Both the position numbers and the translations under genes were made by a program. A stretch of 54,816 bases of DNA from Saprospiraceae bacterium (lineage in GTDB: Bacteria; Bacteroidota; Bacteroidia; Chitinophagales; Saprospiraceae). The notes under the pieces were generated by a model. The model was not told where the DNA came from. It saw nothing but the letters and a program-made list of their open reading frames with translations, and did no database searches. Position 1 is the stretch's first letter; every line of letters starts with the position of its first letter. The stretch spans positions 1 to 54,816 of the forward strand of contig JAGFJA010000045.1 of NCBI GenBank assembly GCA_024103005.1, given 5' to 3'. Positions 37,831-47,049 of the stretch are shown here, piece by piece.

Positions 37831-38021
37831 ATCTACCAAATGGTCACTCCGATGGAGCTTTGAGTATTCTGATTTTTTATGAGCACCACTTCAGGATCAT
37901 TAACAGCGTTATTCAAAGCAATTCCCTCTCAATGTAATATCTCAAAAGTGCTGTAAGCACGACCGCTTGGTAGAATGATGAATAGGGACCGGAAATCAAG
38001 CTCCGCAGGTGCGATCTTATA
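37831..38021. repeat. 190-bp intergenic repeat, copy B
   Basis: The second copy, in the same orientation 60 bp after copy A. The spacer itself holds an extra, diverged version of the leading module with the perfect inverted repeat GTCCC-TAT-GGGAC (about 37792-37804). The array therefore has a short module present three times and a long module present twice. The remaining 240 bp up to the beta-barrel gene shows nothing beyond a promoter. Confidence 0.85.
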
Positions 38022-38234
38022 AAACATAAACATTGATTGTCGGTTGATTGTGGCATAATACATTGAAAACAAAAGCATGAAGAATAAGTATTTAACCTAG
38101 AATATCAGGCACAAAAGATTATTCTGTGTTTTATCCCTGTTTAATGTTAACTGACTCCCATTTTAATAGAAGAAAGGTACAATGTGTTATAAATACATGC
38201 CCGATTCCTTTATTTTTTTAAAGAAATAATTCAT

Positions 38235-38242
38235 TACCTTTG
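38235..38242 (+). promoter_or_regulatory. -7 promoter element for the beta-barrel gene
   Basis: TACCTTTG is a perfect TAnnTTTG match, 18 nt before the ATG, so the leader is short. Confidence 0.5.
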
Positions 38243-38260
38243 TCACCTTAATCAAATAAT

Positions 38261-38860
38261 ATGCGTTTTATCAAGTTCAGTACAATCGTCCTAATCCTGT
38301 TTTTTGGTATGCAAATGAATGGGCAGACCATCATCAATCCAAGGATAGGTCTCAATTTCAGCCATTTGTCAGGTAAGCCGACGATAGGTGAAAATAAAGT
38401 AAGGACAGGATTCAATATCGGCTTCAATCTGCGTTTTGGCGATCGGTTTCAATTTGAGCCCGGAGTGCATTACGCAATTCACGGAATGGCCTTTGACGGA
38501 GCCTTATCTGCAGACAGTCTGGATAAAATAGCAATGCACTTTATCAAGGTTCCTATCCTTGCAAATATAAACGTCATCAACAGTGACTTTTTCAGATTAC
38601 GGCTTTATGGTGGCTGGATGAATAATATACTCCTGAAGGTGGATAACAACAATTACCTTTCAAAGGACGATCTGAATATTTATACAGGTGGCATTCACTT
38701 TGGAACAGGTGTGGATCTGACAGGTCTTACCATTGACCTATCCTATGAAGTAGGCATGCTGGATATGTTTAAAAGCGGACTGATTGGCTCGGTACTCTAT
38801 CCAAAAAACACTCAAAACAACGTCCTGACACTGAGTGTCGGTGTCAGAGTGAGCAATTGA
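38261..38860 (+). CDS. Outer membrane beta-barrel protein (PorT-like domain)
   Basis: 199 residues with a signal peptide (FSTIVLILFFGMQMNGQ). An eight-stranded-type barrel follows with alternating hydrophobic residues (PRIGLNFSHLSG, FNIGFNLRFGDRFQFEPGVHYAIHG, FRLRLYGGWMNNILL), ending in the strand NVLTLSVGVRVSN. This resembles the outer-membrane beta-barrel domain common in Bacteroidota. The specific role is unknown. It stands alone. Confidence 0.82.
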   Translation: MRFIKFSTIVLILFFGMQMNGQTIINPRIGLNFSHLSGKPTIGENKVRTGFNIGFNLRFGDRFQFEPGVHYAIHGMAFDGALSADSLDKIAMHFIKVPILANINVINSDFFRLRLYGGWMNNILLKVDNNNYLSKDDLNIYTGGIHFGTGVDLTGLTIDLSYEVGMLDMFKSGLIGSVLYPKNTQNNVLTLSVGVRVSN

Positions 38861-39122
38861 AATTAGCGTATAATTTATAATAAATTCTTACTTTCTTATT
38901 ACATGCGTATGCTTACTAATACATTATTTTCTTTTTGATTATAAAGAGAAGGTATCCAAAATATTGATAAATCCTGCATAGTCATCAAATTTTGACAAAA
39001 GTCATGAACATAAGTACACTCCTTTCGCCTTATTTTCAACAGTTTATATTTCATCAATTTTTGAACACCTTCAACCTTTGCCGCAAAATTTAATTTCCAA
39101 GCTCGTCCCTAACTTCTATCAA

Positions 39123-39521
39123 TTAATTTGATTGAACGTTAACAGATTTTTCAATGTAATGACCATCGTGATCCAATGTCACTACAATAGATATCTTGAG
39201 ACTTGTACCTGAAGTGGTATTATTTGGCCACATTTGATGTATTTCCAATGACTTGCCATGGGCATGTTCCTCCGTGGTATAAATGACATGATTATTGGCA
39301 ACATCGGTTATGTTTATTTGATATCCATGGAGATCCTGTGTAGCTGTGGCTTGAGCATGAATATGAATCGTATCACCCGTCGCAAAAGAGGATCCTTCAA
39401 CAGGACTGGATATCTCCAACGTAGCCTGATTAGTTGGCTGATCACTATCTTCCTTATCACAGGATACTGCACCTAAAGTTAATAATACAAATAATGCTAT
39501 ACATATATGAAAATTTTTCAT
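39123..39521 (-). CDS. His-rich surface lipoprotein, DUF4625-like
   Basis: 132 residues. The signal peptide ends in LGAVSC with Cys21 as the lipid anchor, followed by acidic DKEDSD, which resembles the Bacteroidota signal for export to the cell surface. The mature part is an Ig-like beta-sandwich (LEISSPVEGSSFATGD, typical of DUF4625-type modules). It carries nine His residues, including HIH, EEHAHGK and LDHDGHY, a pattern that suggests metal binding. It is the last gene of a three-gene group, 11 nt behind the barrel gene. Confidence 0.78.
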   Translation of the reverse strand: MKNFHICIALFVLLTLGAVSCDKEDSDQPTNQATLEISSPVEGSSFATGDTIHIHAQATATQDLHGYQINITDVANNHVIYTTEEHAHGKSLEIHQMWPNNTTSGTSLKISIVVTLDHDGHYIEKSVNVQSN

Positions 39522-39532
39522 TGTTCCAATTT

Positions 39533-40441
39533 TTAAAAATTATATAAAAAAGTTAATTGATGGTCAGATTTGTTGTTGACATAACCATTGACATTATGCT
39601 GCCAAATGGGTATCAGTGTCTGCAACCCAATTGAAATAGAATTTCTATAAATGCCCATTCCCAACTGGCATGCAACATTTTTACTACCGGATGTTTCATA
39701 GGGAATACCATCTGAGCGATCCTTAGCTGCAAGAGCATAATTCACACCGACATTAGGCATAAAAGTCCATCCTTTTTGATTAAGTACCATGTACATTCCG
39801 ACAGATTGCTGCCCACGATCACCAAATTGGAATCCATCTTTTTTGAAGATGTGTTGATAGTTCAATTCGGTATGAAAACCAATTATTCCCTTACGTATGG
39901 TATAAAGGAGGTTAATCGGAAAGGCATAGGATCCCAAGCCCGGTTGCAGATTTTTAATGATATATCCATCCTTTTCAGGAATTTTTGTATTACCGGTAGG
40001 AAATTTGATTCCTGTACCAATCTGCAGAGCCTGCATCAAGTCAAACTTTGAAGCATCTGTGTGATCCAACAACATAAAATTGGCCAGCAATGAAATATCT
40101 CCTAAGCCTGAATATACCCTTCCCTCGGAATCTTCGCGTTTGAAAATATACTGGTAAGGCAAATCCAAATAGAATTGAACTCTGGATCCGACTGAATATC
40201 TTGCCCAAAGATCAAGGTTATAAAAATATTCTTTGCTATGAATGGGTTCTGATCCCGGAAATAGAGGTGGATGGTATGATTGAAAAATCCGATACCTACT
40301 TTTTATTCCGATAAAATGCCCTTGAAATCTAGGCAAAATACCGAAAGAAGAGGCACTTATACCACATCCGCATATATCGCATGCATTCAAAAAATTGAAT
40401 GAAAACAGGATACAAAACCCAAAAACTACTATTCTTTTCAT
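39533..40441 (-). CDS. CDICGCG-type outer membrane barrel, putative transporter
   Basis: 302 residues. A signal peptide (VVFGFCILFSFNFLNA) is followed at once by CDICGCG (Cys21, Cys24, Cys26), then a long run of amphipathic strands with aromatic girdles (YNLDLWARYSVGSRVQFYLDLPYQYIF) and a final strand ending LTFLYNF, as expected of an outer-membrane barrel. LNAC could also serve as a lipobox. The Cys cluster at the mature N-terminus implies metal contact. It belongs with the neighbouring Cys- and His-rich genes. Confidence 0.78.
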   Translation of the reverse strand: MKRIVVFGFCILFSFNFLNACDICGCGISASSFGILPRFQGHFIGIKSRYRIFQSYHPPLFPGSEPIHSKEYFYNLDLWARYSVGSRVQFYLDLPYQYIFKREDSEGRVYSGLGDISLLANFMLLDHTDASKFDLMQALQIGTGIKFPTGNTKIPEKDGYIIKNLQPGLGSYAFPINLLYTIRKGIIGFHTELNYQHIFKKDGFQFGDRGQQSVGMYMVLNQKGWTFMPNVGVNYALAAKDRSDGIPYETSGSKNVACQLGMGIYRNSISIGLQTLIPIWQHNVNGYVNNKSDHQLTFLYNF

Positions 40442-40470
40442 TTTTTGGGTTTTAATAAATTAAATTATAT

Positions 40471-40489
40471 TATACTATACTATACTATA
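40471..40489. repeat. Pentanucleotide tandem repeat (TATAC)
   Basis: Almost four copies of TATAC on the plus strand. They cover the last codons and the TAG stop of the upstream gene of the metal cluster and lie just ahead of the next one. Gain or loss of one unit would change the C-terminus of the first protein and the spacing to the second. Confidence 0.75.
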
Positions 40490-40894
40490 TTTATCGTAAA
40501 TACTAGCATCAGGTGGGATAAATGGCATGTTCAAGAAGCCTGAATCAATTAATAATTTATAACTAAAATCAGAATCATCCAATATGGATATTTTAAAGTT
40601 TCCACTGCTCCTAAATAAAATATGCTCAGGAATGACATCAAAAATTTTATTCATAAAATCGGTCAACGGAGCTCGACTGCCATCATTGTGATTCAGCTTA
40701 TTTAATTCTTTGATTAGATAGCACTTTCCAAAACACATCACAGAAATGTCAAACCGATTCTCGCACAATGTCTTGGCTATTTGGGTTTGATTGGCTTGCC
40801 ACCATCCGATTACGAAGTATTTAGACATAGATGGCAGTAATAATAGCCAAACCATTATATGCACTAAAAAGTTTCTAATCGTTAATTTTAACAT
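40475..40894 (-). CDS. Small membrane protein with CFGKCYL motif
   Basis: 139 residues with one N-terminal membrane helix (about 9-28, VHIMVWLLLLPSM). A periplasmic part carries LCENRFDISVMCFGKCYLIKELNKL. The C-x-GKC-Y-L-x-K pattern recurs in small Bacteroidota membrane proteins found beside CDICGCG barrels and His-rich lipoproteins; the two Cys would suit metal or thiol chemistry. It is the first gene of the three, with a -7 box just upstream, and the barrel gene follows after 33 nt. No function is established. Confidence 0.75.
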   Translation of the reverse strand: MLKLTIRNFLVHIMVWLLLLPSMSKYFVIGWWQANQTQIAKTLCENRFDISVMCFGKCYLIKELNKLNHNDGSRAPLTDFMNKIFDVIPEHILFRSSGNFKISILDDSDFSYKLLIDSGFLNMPFIPPDASIYDKYSIV

Positions 40895-40904
40895 AATCTA
40901 GCAA

Positions 40905-40912
40905 CAAAAATA
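40905..40912 (-). promoter_or_regulatory. -7 promoter element for the putative metal cluster
   Basis: TATTTTTG on the minus strand fits TAnnTTTG only about 10 nt before the ATG, so the transcript would be nearly leaderless. Confidence 0.4.
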
Positions 40913-41014
40913 TAATAAAAGTGCTATTTAATCTTTACTTTCATTATTTTTCCATACCATAATTAAGAAGCAGCCTAAGATATGGCTTTCATAAACAATA
41001 TTAACTTCAATACT

Positions 41015-41617
41015 TCACCCCGTAATTTTTATTTTTTCCCAATTTTCATACAGTTCTTCCTGGGAAGGCCGGTTTTCCGGCATTTCCCGAAGTGGAGTGA
41101 CTTCTTGCCAGTATCGGCGCATGTCTTCAGGAAGGGTCTGATATAGCTCTGTTCCTTTCTTCTTCCATGAGAGCATCTCATCGGAGACGGTTTTGGCTAT
41201 TCGTGCCGGATTTCCAACAACCAGCGACCTGGGTGGAATCTGCATTCCTTCATGGACAAAGGTCAGGGCACCGATGATTGATCCCGCCCCCACTTCTACC
41301 CGATCCATGACGACGCTGTTCATACCCACTAAACAATCCTGTCCGATATCGGCTCCATGTATGACAGCCCCATGACCGATGTGTGCATTGGTTCGCAGAT
41401 AAACAGTTTTTCCCGGAAACATGTGTATGGTACAGTTTTCCTGAACATTGCATCCGTCTTCGATGACAATCCCGCCCCAGTCGCCTCTCAGGGCTGCACC
41501 CGGACCGATGTAAACGTGTTTTCCGATGATGACATTTCCAGTCACAGTGGCCATTGGATGGATAAATGCGGTGGGGTCTATCACCGGGATGAATCCTTTA
41601 AAACTAAAAATTCCCAT
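41015..41617 (-). CDS. paaY: PaaY-type hexapeptide-repeat protein
   Basis: A left-handed beta-helix of the gamma-carbonic anhydrase superfamily, 200 residues. Hexapeptide turns run from IDPTAFIHPMATVTGNVIIG to LVVGNPARI, with metal-binding His in the segments HMFPGK, HIGHGAVIHG. The C-terminal helix (EMLSWKKKGTELYQ, then VTPLREMPENR) is the PaaY pattern rather than plain carbonic anhydrase. PaaY is a thioesterase that removes dead-end CoA esters in phenylacetate breakdown. It is not linked to the paa locus and is transcribed on its own. Confidence 0.82.
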   Translation of the reverse strand: MGIFSFKGFIPVIDPTAFIHPMATVTGNVIIGKHVYIGPGAALRGDWGGIVIEDGCNVQENCTIHMFPGKTVYLRTNAHIGHGAVIHGADIGQDCLVGMNSVVMDRVEVGAGSIIGALTFVHEGMQIPPRSLVVGNPARIAKTVSDEMLSWKKKGTELYQTLPEDMRRYWQEVTPLREMPENRPSQEELYENWEKIKITG

Positions 41618-41695
41618 CAGTCAGATTTTACCTTCCTATATAATTGAACTGTTTATTCACATAAGGCACCATACAAGCGAACTCCTGCATGCAAC

Positions 41696-42481
41696 TTATT
41701 GCTTGTGAAATATTTCACTGTATTTCTTAATGGATTCGATGATGTGTTCCTTTCTGTTGTCGGGACTTGGGTGTGTTGACTGAAATTCCGGAACCTCTCT
41801 CCCTCCGCTGGCATCTTTCAGAATCTGCATCACATCAATCAGTGCTCTCGGATCATATCCTGCCTCCATCATAAACCTCACTCCCAGATCATCTGATTGA
41901 AGTTCCTGCCCCCGTCCAAAGCTCATCGAAATATTGGATGCAACTACCTGACCGATCTGAGCAACACTCATATCTCCTCCGGATCCGACCGCTACCGAAC
42001 TAAGCAGTCCTTGATACAACTGGTCTTTAGCCATTTTTTCCGCACTATGGCGTGCCACAACGTGCCCTACTTCATGTCCCACCACACCGGCAAGTTGATC
42101 CTCGCTTGTCAGCCTGCGCAATAGACCTTCGGTGATAAATATTTGTCCTCCCGGTAAGGCAAAGGCATTGACCGTATTAGGATCGGCAAGCAAATGGAAA
42201 TCAAACTTATAAGGCGTCTCTGCTGCCGAGCTCTTCGTCACTATTCTTTGCCCGACTTCCTTGACGATCGCTTGATTTTGCATATTTGATGAGAGCCCTC
42301 CAAACTCTGCCGCCATTTGGGGCGCACTTTGCAAACCCATGGCTATCTCGTCATTGACTGAAAGGGCGATGTGCTGCGTCTCTCCCGTAATCTCATTTTT
42401 TTGAGTATTGGAATAATATCTGAACAATGTAAACAGTACAATAACTGCCGCAATGATTAGTGAACCCTTATTTATTCTCAT
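41696..42481 (-). CDS. M48-family metalloprotease, membrane-anchored
   Basis: A 261-residue zinc peptidase with an uncleaved-looking N-terminal helix (LIIAAVIVLFTLF), so it probably faces the periplasm. The zinc motif is VVGHEVGHVVARHSAEKMAKDQ, with the third ligand in GRGQELQSDDLG. Other M48 features are VNAFALPGGQIFITEGLL and a C-terminal STHPSPDNR. Related BepA- and LoiP-type enzymes take part in outer-membrane quality control. Confidence 0.92.
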   Translation of the reverse strand: MRINKGSLIIAAVIVLFTLFRYYSNTQKNEITGETQHIALSVNDEIAMGLQSAPQMAAEFGGLSSNMQNQAIVKEVGQRIVTKSSAAETPYKFDFHLLADPNTVNAFALPGGQIFITEGLLRRLTSEDQLAGVVGHEVGHVVARHSAEKMAKDQLYQGLLSSVAVGSGGDMSVAQIGQVVASNISMSFGRGQELQSDDLGVRFMMEAGYDPRALIDVMQILKDASGGREVPEFQSTHPSPDNRKEHIIESIKKYSEIFHKQ

Positions 42482-42505
42482 ATCTTCCTATTTCATTGCA
42501 AAATA

Positions 42506-42513
42506 CAAAAATA
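42506..42513 (-). promoter_or_regulatory. -7 promoter element for the M48 protease
   Basis: TATTTTTG on the minus strand, 25 nt ahead of the start codon, fits TAnnTTTG. Confidence 0.4.
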
Positions 42514-42573
42514 TTCCGAAAATTACCCCTGACGTGATACCACTTTACCTACATTTTCAGAAAAGAAGAAGCA

Positions 42574-43227
42574 TTATCCATTCAAGCGGGCTATTTCCGT
42601 AACATTTCCCACAACCTTTTGATTGAATGAGACTAAAATCTGAGCATCAAGGGGAAGGAACAAATCTACTCTGGAACCGAACTTAATAAAGCCCATTTCT
42701 GCCCCTCTTTTTACTTCCTGACCATCTTTGAGATAATTGACAATCCTGCGTGCAAGGGCACCGGCTATTTGCCGCATCAAGACACTGGCTTTAGGGTGCT
42801 GATAGACGACGGTGGTTCTTTCATTTTCAGTAGATGATTTGGGATCCCAGGCTACCAGATATTTACCGGGATGGTATTTATTAAAAATTATTTTTCCGGA
42901 GACCGGATTACGATTTACATGGACATTGGTGGGTGACATAAAAATACTGATCTGTAAACACTCCGTATGCAAGTATTCGTCTTCCATCACTTTCTCGATA
43001 ACGACCACTTTGCCGTCGGCAGGAGCTATAACCAGATCTTCATCAATATCCGGAGCAGGGCGTGACGGATTTCTAAAAAACTGCAGGACAGTTATTAAAA
43101 GGAATGCAATTAGGGCATATCCCAACCATATTGCTGCCGGCCAAAATTTATTGAAAAACCACCAAATTACGATGCTTAAAATAATTGTCAAAACAAGCGT
43201 CGCCCGTCCTTCTCTGTGAAAACTCAT
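42574..43227 (-). CDS. psd: Phosphatidylserine decarboxylase, short form
   Basis: Makes phosphatidylethanolamine from phosphatidylserine. It is the short 217-residue type with two N-terminal membrane segments. The self-cleavage site, which yields the pyruvoyl group, is in IKFGSRVDLF. Other motifs are APADGKVVVIE and IFMSPTNVHVNRNPVSG. It is last in CPBP-cdsA-psd, 7 nt after cdsA, so successive steps of phospholipid synthesis are co-expressed. The serine transferase gene (pssA) is not here. Confidence 0.94.
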   Translation of the reverse strand: MSFHREGRATLVLTIILSIVIWWFFNKFWPAAIWLGYALIAFLLITVLQFFRNPSRPAPDIDEDLVIAPADGKVVVIEKVMEDEYLHTECLQISIFMSPTNVHVNRNPVSGKIIFNKYHPGKYLVAWDPKSSTENERTTVVYQHPKASVLMRQIAGALARRIVNYLKDGQEVKRGAEMGFIKFGSRVDLFLPLDAQILVSFNQKVVGNVTEIARLNG

Positions 43228-43234
43228 TCCTATT

Positions 43235-44056
43235 TCAAATTAATTGTGCGTAAAGGTAAACAAAGGTTACAACAAAGAGAAAAGAATCAAATCTATCGAG
43301 AAAACCACCATGTCCCGGCAGTAAATTCCCTGAATCCTTGATATTAAAACGTCTTTTTATCTTTGATTCGACCAGGTCACCGATTGTTCCAAAAGTACCC
43401 GTAATCGCAGCTATTACAGCCCATTGAGGCCAGGTGAAAAAATCGTTGAGCAGCCAGAGCGGATATGCCAAAACAATGGTAACCAATATTCCTCCGAGCG
43501 TTCCTTCTACGGTTTTCTTTGGTGAAACAGCCGGAAATAAAGGATGCTTACCAAAGGCAGACCCAATCAAATAGGCACCGGTATCATTTGCCCAGATCAA
43601 GGCAATAACACCCAGCAAAGGCAGATAGCTGTATGTGCCATGTATATGCCCAAGCAAAAAAGCGAGTAAGCATGGAATTCCGATATATACAAGGTTTAAC
43701 AATGATTTAGAGACATCTCCAATCCAATCCGGATGTTTAGAAAACAAACCTGAAGCAAGTAATAAAAGTATCCAGCAGGCAGAAAATCCCAATACCAATG
43801 CCAATCCAACTTCAATTAGTTGGTACTGAATCAACATTCCCAGAATTACCGGCAAAATACCTGTTATGAAAGACAAATAAAGCCTCCCTGATCCTGCACC
43901 TGCTGACAATATTTTATTCAATTCATAGCTACAGGCTGCACAAATACTCAGAATCAACAGAAAATATGTCCATTCATTTACCATCAATCCGCCTATCACC
44001 ACTCCCGTGAAAACAATAGCCGTATATAATCTGGTAGAAATATCTGAAAATCGCAT
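43235..44056 (-). CDS. cdsA: Phosphatidate cytidylyltransferase
   Basis: Forms CDP-diacylglycerol, the branch point of phospholipid synthesis. A polytopic 273-residue protein with the signature region ANDTGAYLIGSAFGKH, SPKKTVEGTLGG and, at the end, SKIKRRFNIKDSGNLLPGHGG followed by LDRFDS. Its start codon shares one base with the stop of the CPBP gene (TGATG), so the pair is translationally coupled. Confidence 0.95.
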   Translation of the reverse strand: MRFSDISTRLYTAIVFTGVVIGGLMVNEWTYFLLILSICAACSYELNKILSAGAGSGRLYLSFITGILPVILGMLIQYQLIEVGLALVLGFSACWILLLLASGLFSKHPDWIGDVSKSLLNLVYIGIPCLLAFLLGHIHGTYSYLPLLGVIALIWANDTGAYLIGSAFGKHPLFPAVSPKKTVEGTLGGILVTIVLAYPLWLLNDFFTWPQWAVIAAITGTFGTIGDLVESKIKRRFNIKDSGNLLPGHGGFLDRFDSFLFVVTFVYLYAQLI

Positions 44057-44976
44057 CAGGCCCTCTTTTTGTTTTTAGTAAAATATGACTGGAAGACCGT
44101 GGTCAGCAGCATCAAAATTACGGTACTGATAAAAACCAGCCATATCGGCACACTATAATTATCTACACTGTCCATTCCGGAAGCATCATTTCTCATCAGA
44201 AACTGCAAAATGACCTGAACGGCATTATTGACAAAATGAGCTATCATCGGATAGGCTATATTGCCTGACCACATCATCAAATATCCCAAAACCAAACCCA
44301 GGATAACTCTTGGTATAAATCCCTCAAACTGCATGTGGATGGCACTGAAAATAATCGCTGTCACCCAAACAGTTATGTGCTTGTGGTGAATTAACCTGCC
44401 CAAAATAGTCTGAATATATCCACGAAATATCAATTCTTCACTGATGGCCGGTACCAGAGCAATCAGAAGAATATTTACTACAAGTATCCACATAGAATCA
44501 TTGTCCAGCCACAGCTTAACCAACTTTTCCGTCTGATCTTCCATATGATGCAACACATCAGGCAAAGGAATCAGCTTGTTTAATTCGGATGAATATTGCA
44601 CCAGAGGATACGCACTTATCAGAATCAGAACACCCATCAATGTTGCATTCCAGTTAACTTCAGGTAAAAAATGAAATACGGAATGACCTGTTTGGCGTTT
44701 AAAAATATACATGGTAACGAGGGCAGGAACAATAAATACAAATAAATGCTGGAAAAAAATTATGTACCGGTATGCCCATGCTATAGAATTCAGTGCAGCA
44801 GCATCCAATCCATCAAAATTGAAGACGCCCACATCCATCACCATGTAATTTGCTATAAGGCCGGTTACGACAGAAGAGATGACAATCCCTGTAAAAATGA
44901 GCGTCAAGAGCAGAACAATCCATTTTAGCCAAAATGAAAATTCTTTGTGTGTCGGCATATCATCGTCCTCAAGCAT
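44056..44976 (-). CDS. CPBP-family intramembrane metalloprotease
   Basis: A 306-residue membrane protein of the CAAX prenyl endopeptidase/bacteriocin-processing type. About eight helices are predicted. The active-site motifs are SEELIFRGYIQTIL (EExxxR), the second motif FSAIHMQF and the third HFVNNAV. The substrate is unknown. It is the first gene of the lipid operon; an internal ATG six codons in is an alternative start. Confidence 0.9.
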   Translation of the reverse strand: MLEDDDMPTHKEFSFWLKWIVLLLTLIFTGIVISSVVTGLIANYMVMDVGVFNFDGLDAAALNSIAWAYRYIIFFQHLFVFIVPALVTMYIFKRQTGHSVFHFLPEVNWNATLMGVLILISAYPLVQYSSELNKLIPLPDVLHHMEDQTEKLVKLWLDNDSMWILVVNILLIALVPAISEELIFRGYIQTILGRLIHHKHITVWVTAIIFSAIHMQFEGFIPRVILGLVLGYLMMWSGNIAYPMIAHFVNNAVQVILQFLMRNDASGMDSVDNYSVPIWLVFISTVILMLLTTVFQSYFTKNKKRA

Positions 44977-45034
44977 AGGGCACGGCTAACTGTGGTCTTG
45001 TCTCAACAGGTGGTTTATCCCAACTGCTGAAGCG

Positions 45035-45042
45035 CAAAGATA
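45035..45042 (-). promoter_or_regulatory. -7 promoter element for CPBP-cdsA-psd
   Basis: TATCTTTG on the minus strand fits TAnnTTTG, about 58 nt ahead of the CPBP start. It lies in a 309-bp gap that otherwise holds only a hairpin. Confidence 0.45.
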
Positions 45043-45194
45043 ATATTATAAAAAAATGAATTTATAATTTGTATCAAAAGATTTTTATCCCTTTCCTTCC
45101 TATACAGATATTTTCTGACGGAACCTCTTCAATATCCAGATAATTCAAGCAGGCAATTTAAACGCAAATCAGTCGCTATTGGTCAATACCTGAC

Positions 45195-45236
45195 AAAATG
45201 TTTAAACCGCAAAAAGCCTTACGGATTAAACATTTT
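45195..45236 (-). terminator. Hairpin downstream of aspS, probable terminator
   Basis: Arms AAAATGTTTAAACCG and CGGATTAAACATTTT pair over 15 bp with a single mismatch around a 12-nt loop. It lies about 50 nt behind the aspS stop. The T-run after the stem is clearer on the plus strand, so termination of aspS is likely but not certain. Confidence 0.5.
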
Positions 45237-45285
45237 TTAAAATTTATCAATATACTTTGATACGATTAAATTGCTGAAAACGTGA

Positions 45286-47049
45286 TCAGGATTGGCTTTT
45301 CACCTCAATACCCAATTCCTTTAGCTGACCGGCATCGATAGCAGAAGGAGCATCTATCATGACGTCACGACCCTGATTGTTTTTTGGAAAGGCAATGAAA
45401 TCACGTATATTATTCTGTCCACTCATTACGGCACACAGACGGTCAAAACCAAAGGCTATCCCGCCATGCGGTGGCGCACCATATTCGAAGGCATTCATCA
45501 AAAATCCGAATTGTCGCTCTGCTTCTTCCGGACTAAAACCAAGCAGTGAAAAATTTGTAGCTTGAAGTTCCTTGTCGAATATCCTGATGGAGCCACCGCC
45601 GATTTCTACTCCATTGATGACCATATCATAGGCATCGGCACGAAGGTTACCCAATACAGCGCGATCGGAAGACTTCATTTTTTCGATGTCTGACTGTTTT
45701 GGTGCAGTGAATGGATGGTGCATCGCATAAAAACGCTGTGTATCTTCATCCCACTCTAGCAACGGAAAATCTACTACCCACAATGGTTTGAAGGCACCCT
45801 CCTTTATAAGTCCTAGTCGGCGTCCCATTTCAAGCCGTAGTTCATTCAGTTGTTTTCTGGTTTTTTCTGTCTCACCACAGAGGATGAGGAGCATGTCTCC
45901 CTGTTGGGCGCCACAGACCTCACCAATGCGCTGCAAATCTTCATCAGAATAAAATTTGCCGATTGTTGACTTGATGCCATCCTTTCCATACTTTACATAA
46001 ACCAGACCTTTTGCCCCTATCTGAGGTCGTTGTAACCACTCGGTCAGTTCCTTCATATCCTTGTTGGAAAACCGATCTTCACAATCCTTAGCTACAATGC
46101 CTATCACGTTTTCCGCCTGGTCGAAAACGGCAAAACCCCTTCCGCTGACGGCTTCTTTCAGATACGCAAACTCCATTCCGAATCTCAGATCCGGCTTGTC
46201 CGAACCGTAGCGGGTCATTGCCTCATCATAGGTCATCCGTGGAAAATCACCCAGGTCAATATTGTGAATGGTTTTGAATAAATATTTTGCCAATCCTTCG
46301 AAAGTATTCAAAATCTCCTCTTGTGTGATAAAGGACATTTCACAATCTATCTGCGTAAATTCAGGCTGTCTGTCAGCCCTCAGATCCTCATCTCTGAAGC
46401 ATTTAACTATCTGAAAATACTTATCCAGACCGCTTACCATCAATAATTGCTTGAAAGTCTGAGGCGACTGAGGAAGAGCATAGAATGTGCCCGGATTCAT
46501 TCTCGACGGAACTACAAAGTCTCTGGCGCCTTCCGGAGTGGACTTTATCAGGAAGGGAGTTTCCACTTCAATAAATCCCTGATCTGCCAAATACTTACGT
46601 GTCTCTATGGCCAGCCTGGATCGGAAAATTATATTCTGCTGGACGGGATTACGTCTCAGGTCAAGGTAACGATACTTCATCCTCAGATCATCTCCCCCAT
46701 CGGTATTATCTTCGATGGTGAAGGGCGGAGTCTTCGACTGATTGAGGATATCCAATTCATTGACCTCTATTTCTATATCACCGGTCTCTCTGTTGGGATT
46801 CTTGTTGGATCTTTCTCTTACAACTCCTTTGACCCGGATAACATATTCCCTTCCCAATTGCTGCACTTGCTGGCGCAACTCGGGTCTTGCATCTGCATCA
46901 AAAACCAATTGGGTTATGCCATATCTGTCTCTGAGATCTACAAAGGTAAGACTCCCAAAGTCACGGCTAATGCTCACCCATCCGCTCAAAGTCACTGAAC
47001 TACCGGCATCAGTCAGCCTGAGTTGTCCGCAATTATGTGTTCTGTACAT
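45286..47049 (-). CDS. aspS: Aspartyl-tRNA synthetase
   Basis: Charges tRNA-Asp. It is a class II synthetase of the bacterial 587-residue type: N-terminal OB fold ([23 protein letters not shown]), motif 2 region [22 protein letters not shown], the GAD insertion domain, and motif 3 [14 protein letters not shown]. The Asp versus Asp/Asn specificity cannot be read with certainty. Probably monocistronic. Confidence 0.97.
   Translation of the reverse strand: MYRTHNCGQLRLTDAGSSVTLSGWVSISRDFGSLTFVDLRDRYGITQLVFDADARPELRQQVQQLGREYVIRVKGVVRERSNKNPNRETGDIEIEVNELDILNQSKTPPFTIEDNTDGGDDLRMKYRYLDLRRNPVQQNIIFRSRLAIETRKYLADQGFIEVETPFLIKSTPEGARDFVVPSRMNPGTFYALPQSPQTFKQLLMVSGLDKYFQIVKCFRDEDLRADRQPEFTQIDCEMSFITQEEILNTFEGLAKYLFKTIHNIDLGDFPRMTYDEAMTRYGSDKPDLRFGMEFAYLKEAVSGRGFAVFDQAENVIGIVAKDCEDRFSNKDMKELTEWLQRPQIGAKGLVYVKYGKDGIKSTIGKFYSDEDLQRIGEVCGAQQGDMLLILCGETEKTRKQLNELRLEMGRRLGLIKEGAFKPLWVVDFPLLEWDEDTQRFYAMHHPFTAPKQSDIEKMKSSDRAVLGNLRADAYDMVINGVEIGGGSIRIFDKELQATNFSLLGFSPEEAERQFGFLMNAFEYGAPPHGGIAFGFDRLCAVMSGQNNIRDFIAFPKNNQGRDVMIDAPSAIDAGQLKELGIEVKSQS

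Noticed and set aside
45195-45236. Riboswitch or tRNA-like RNA behind aspS
   Set aside because: It is a single AT-rich hairpin without a conserved core; a terminator is the simpler reading.
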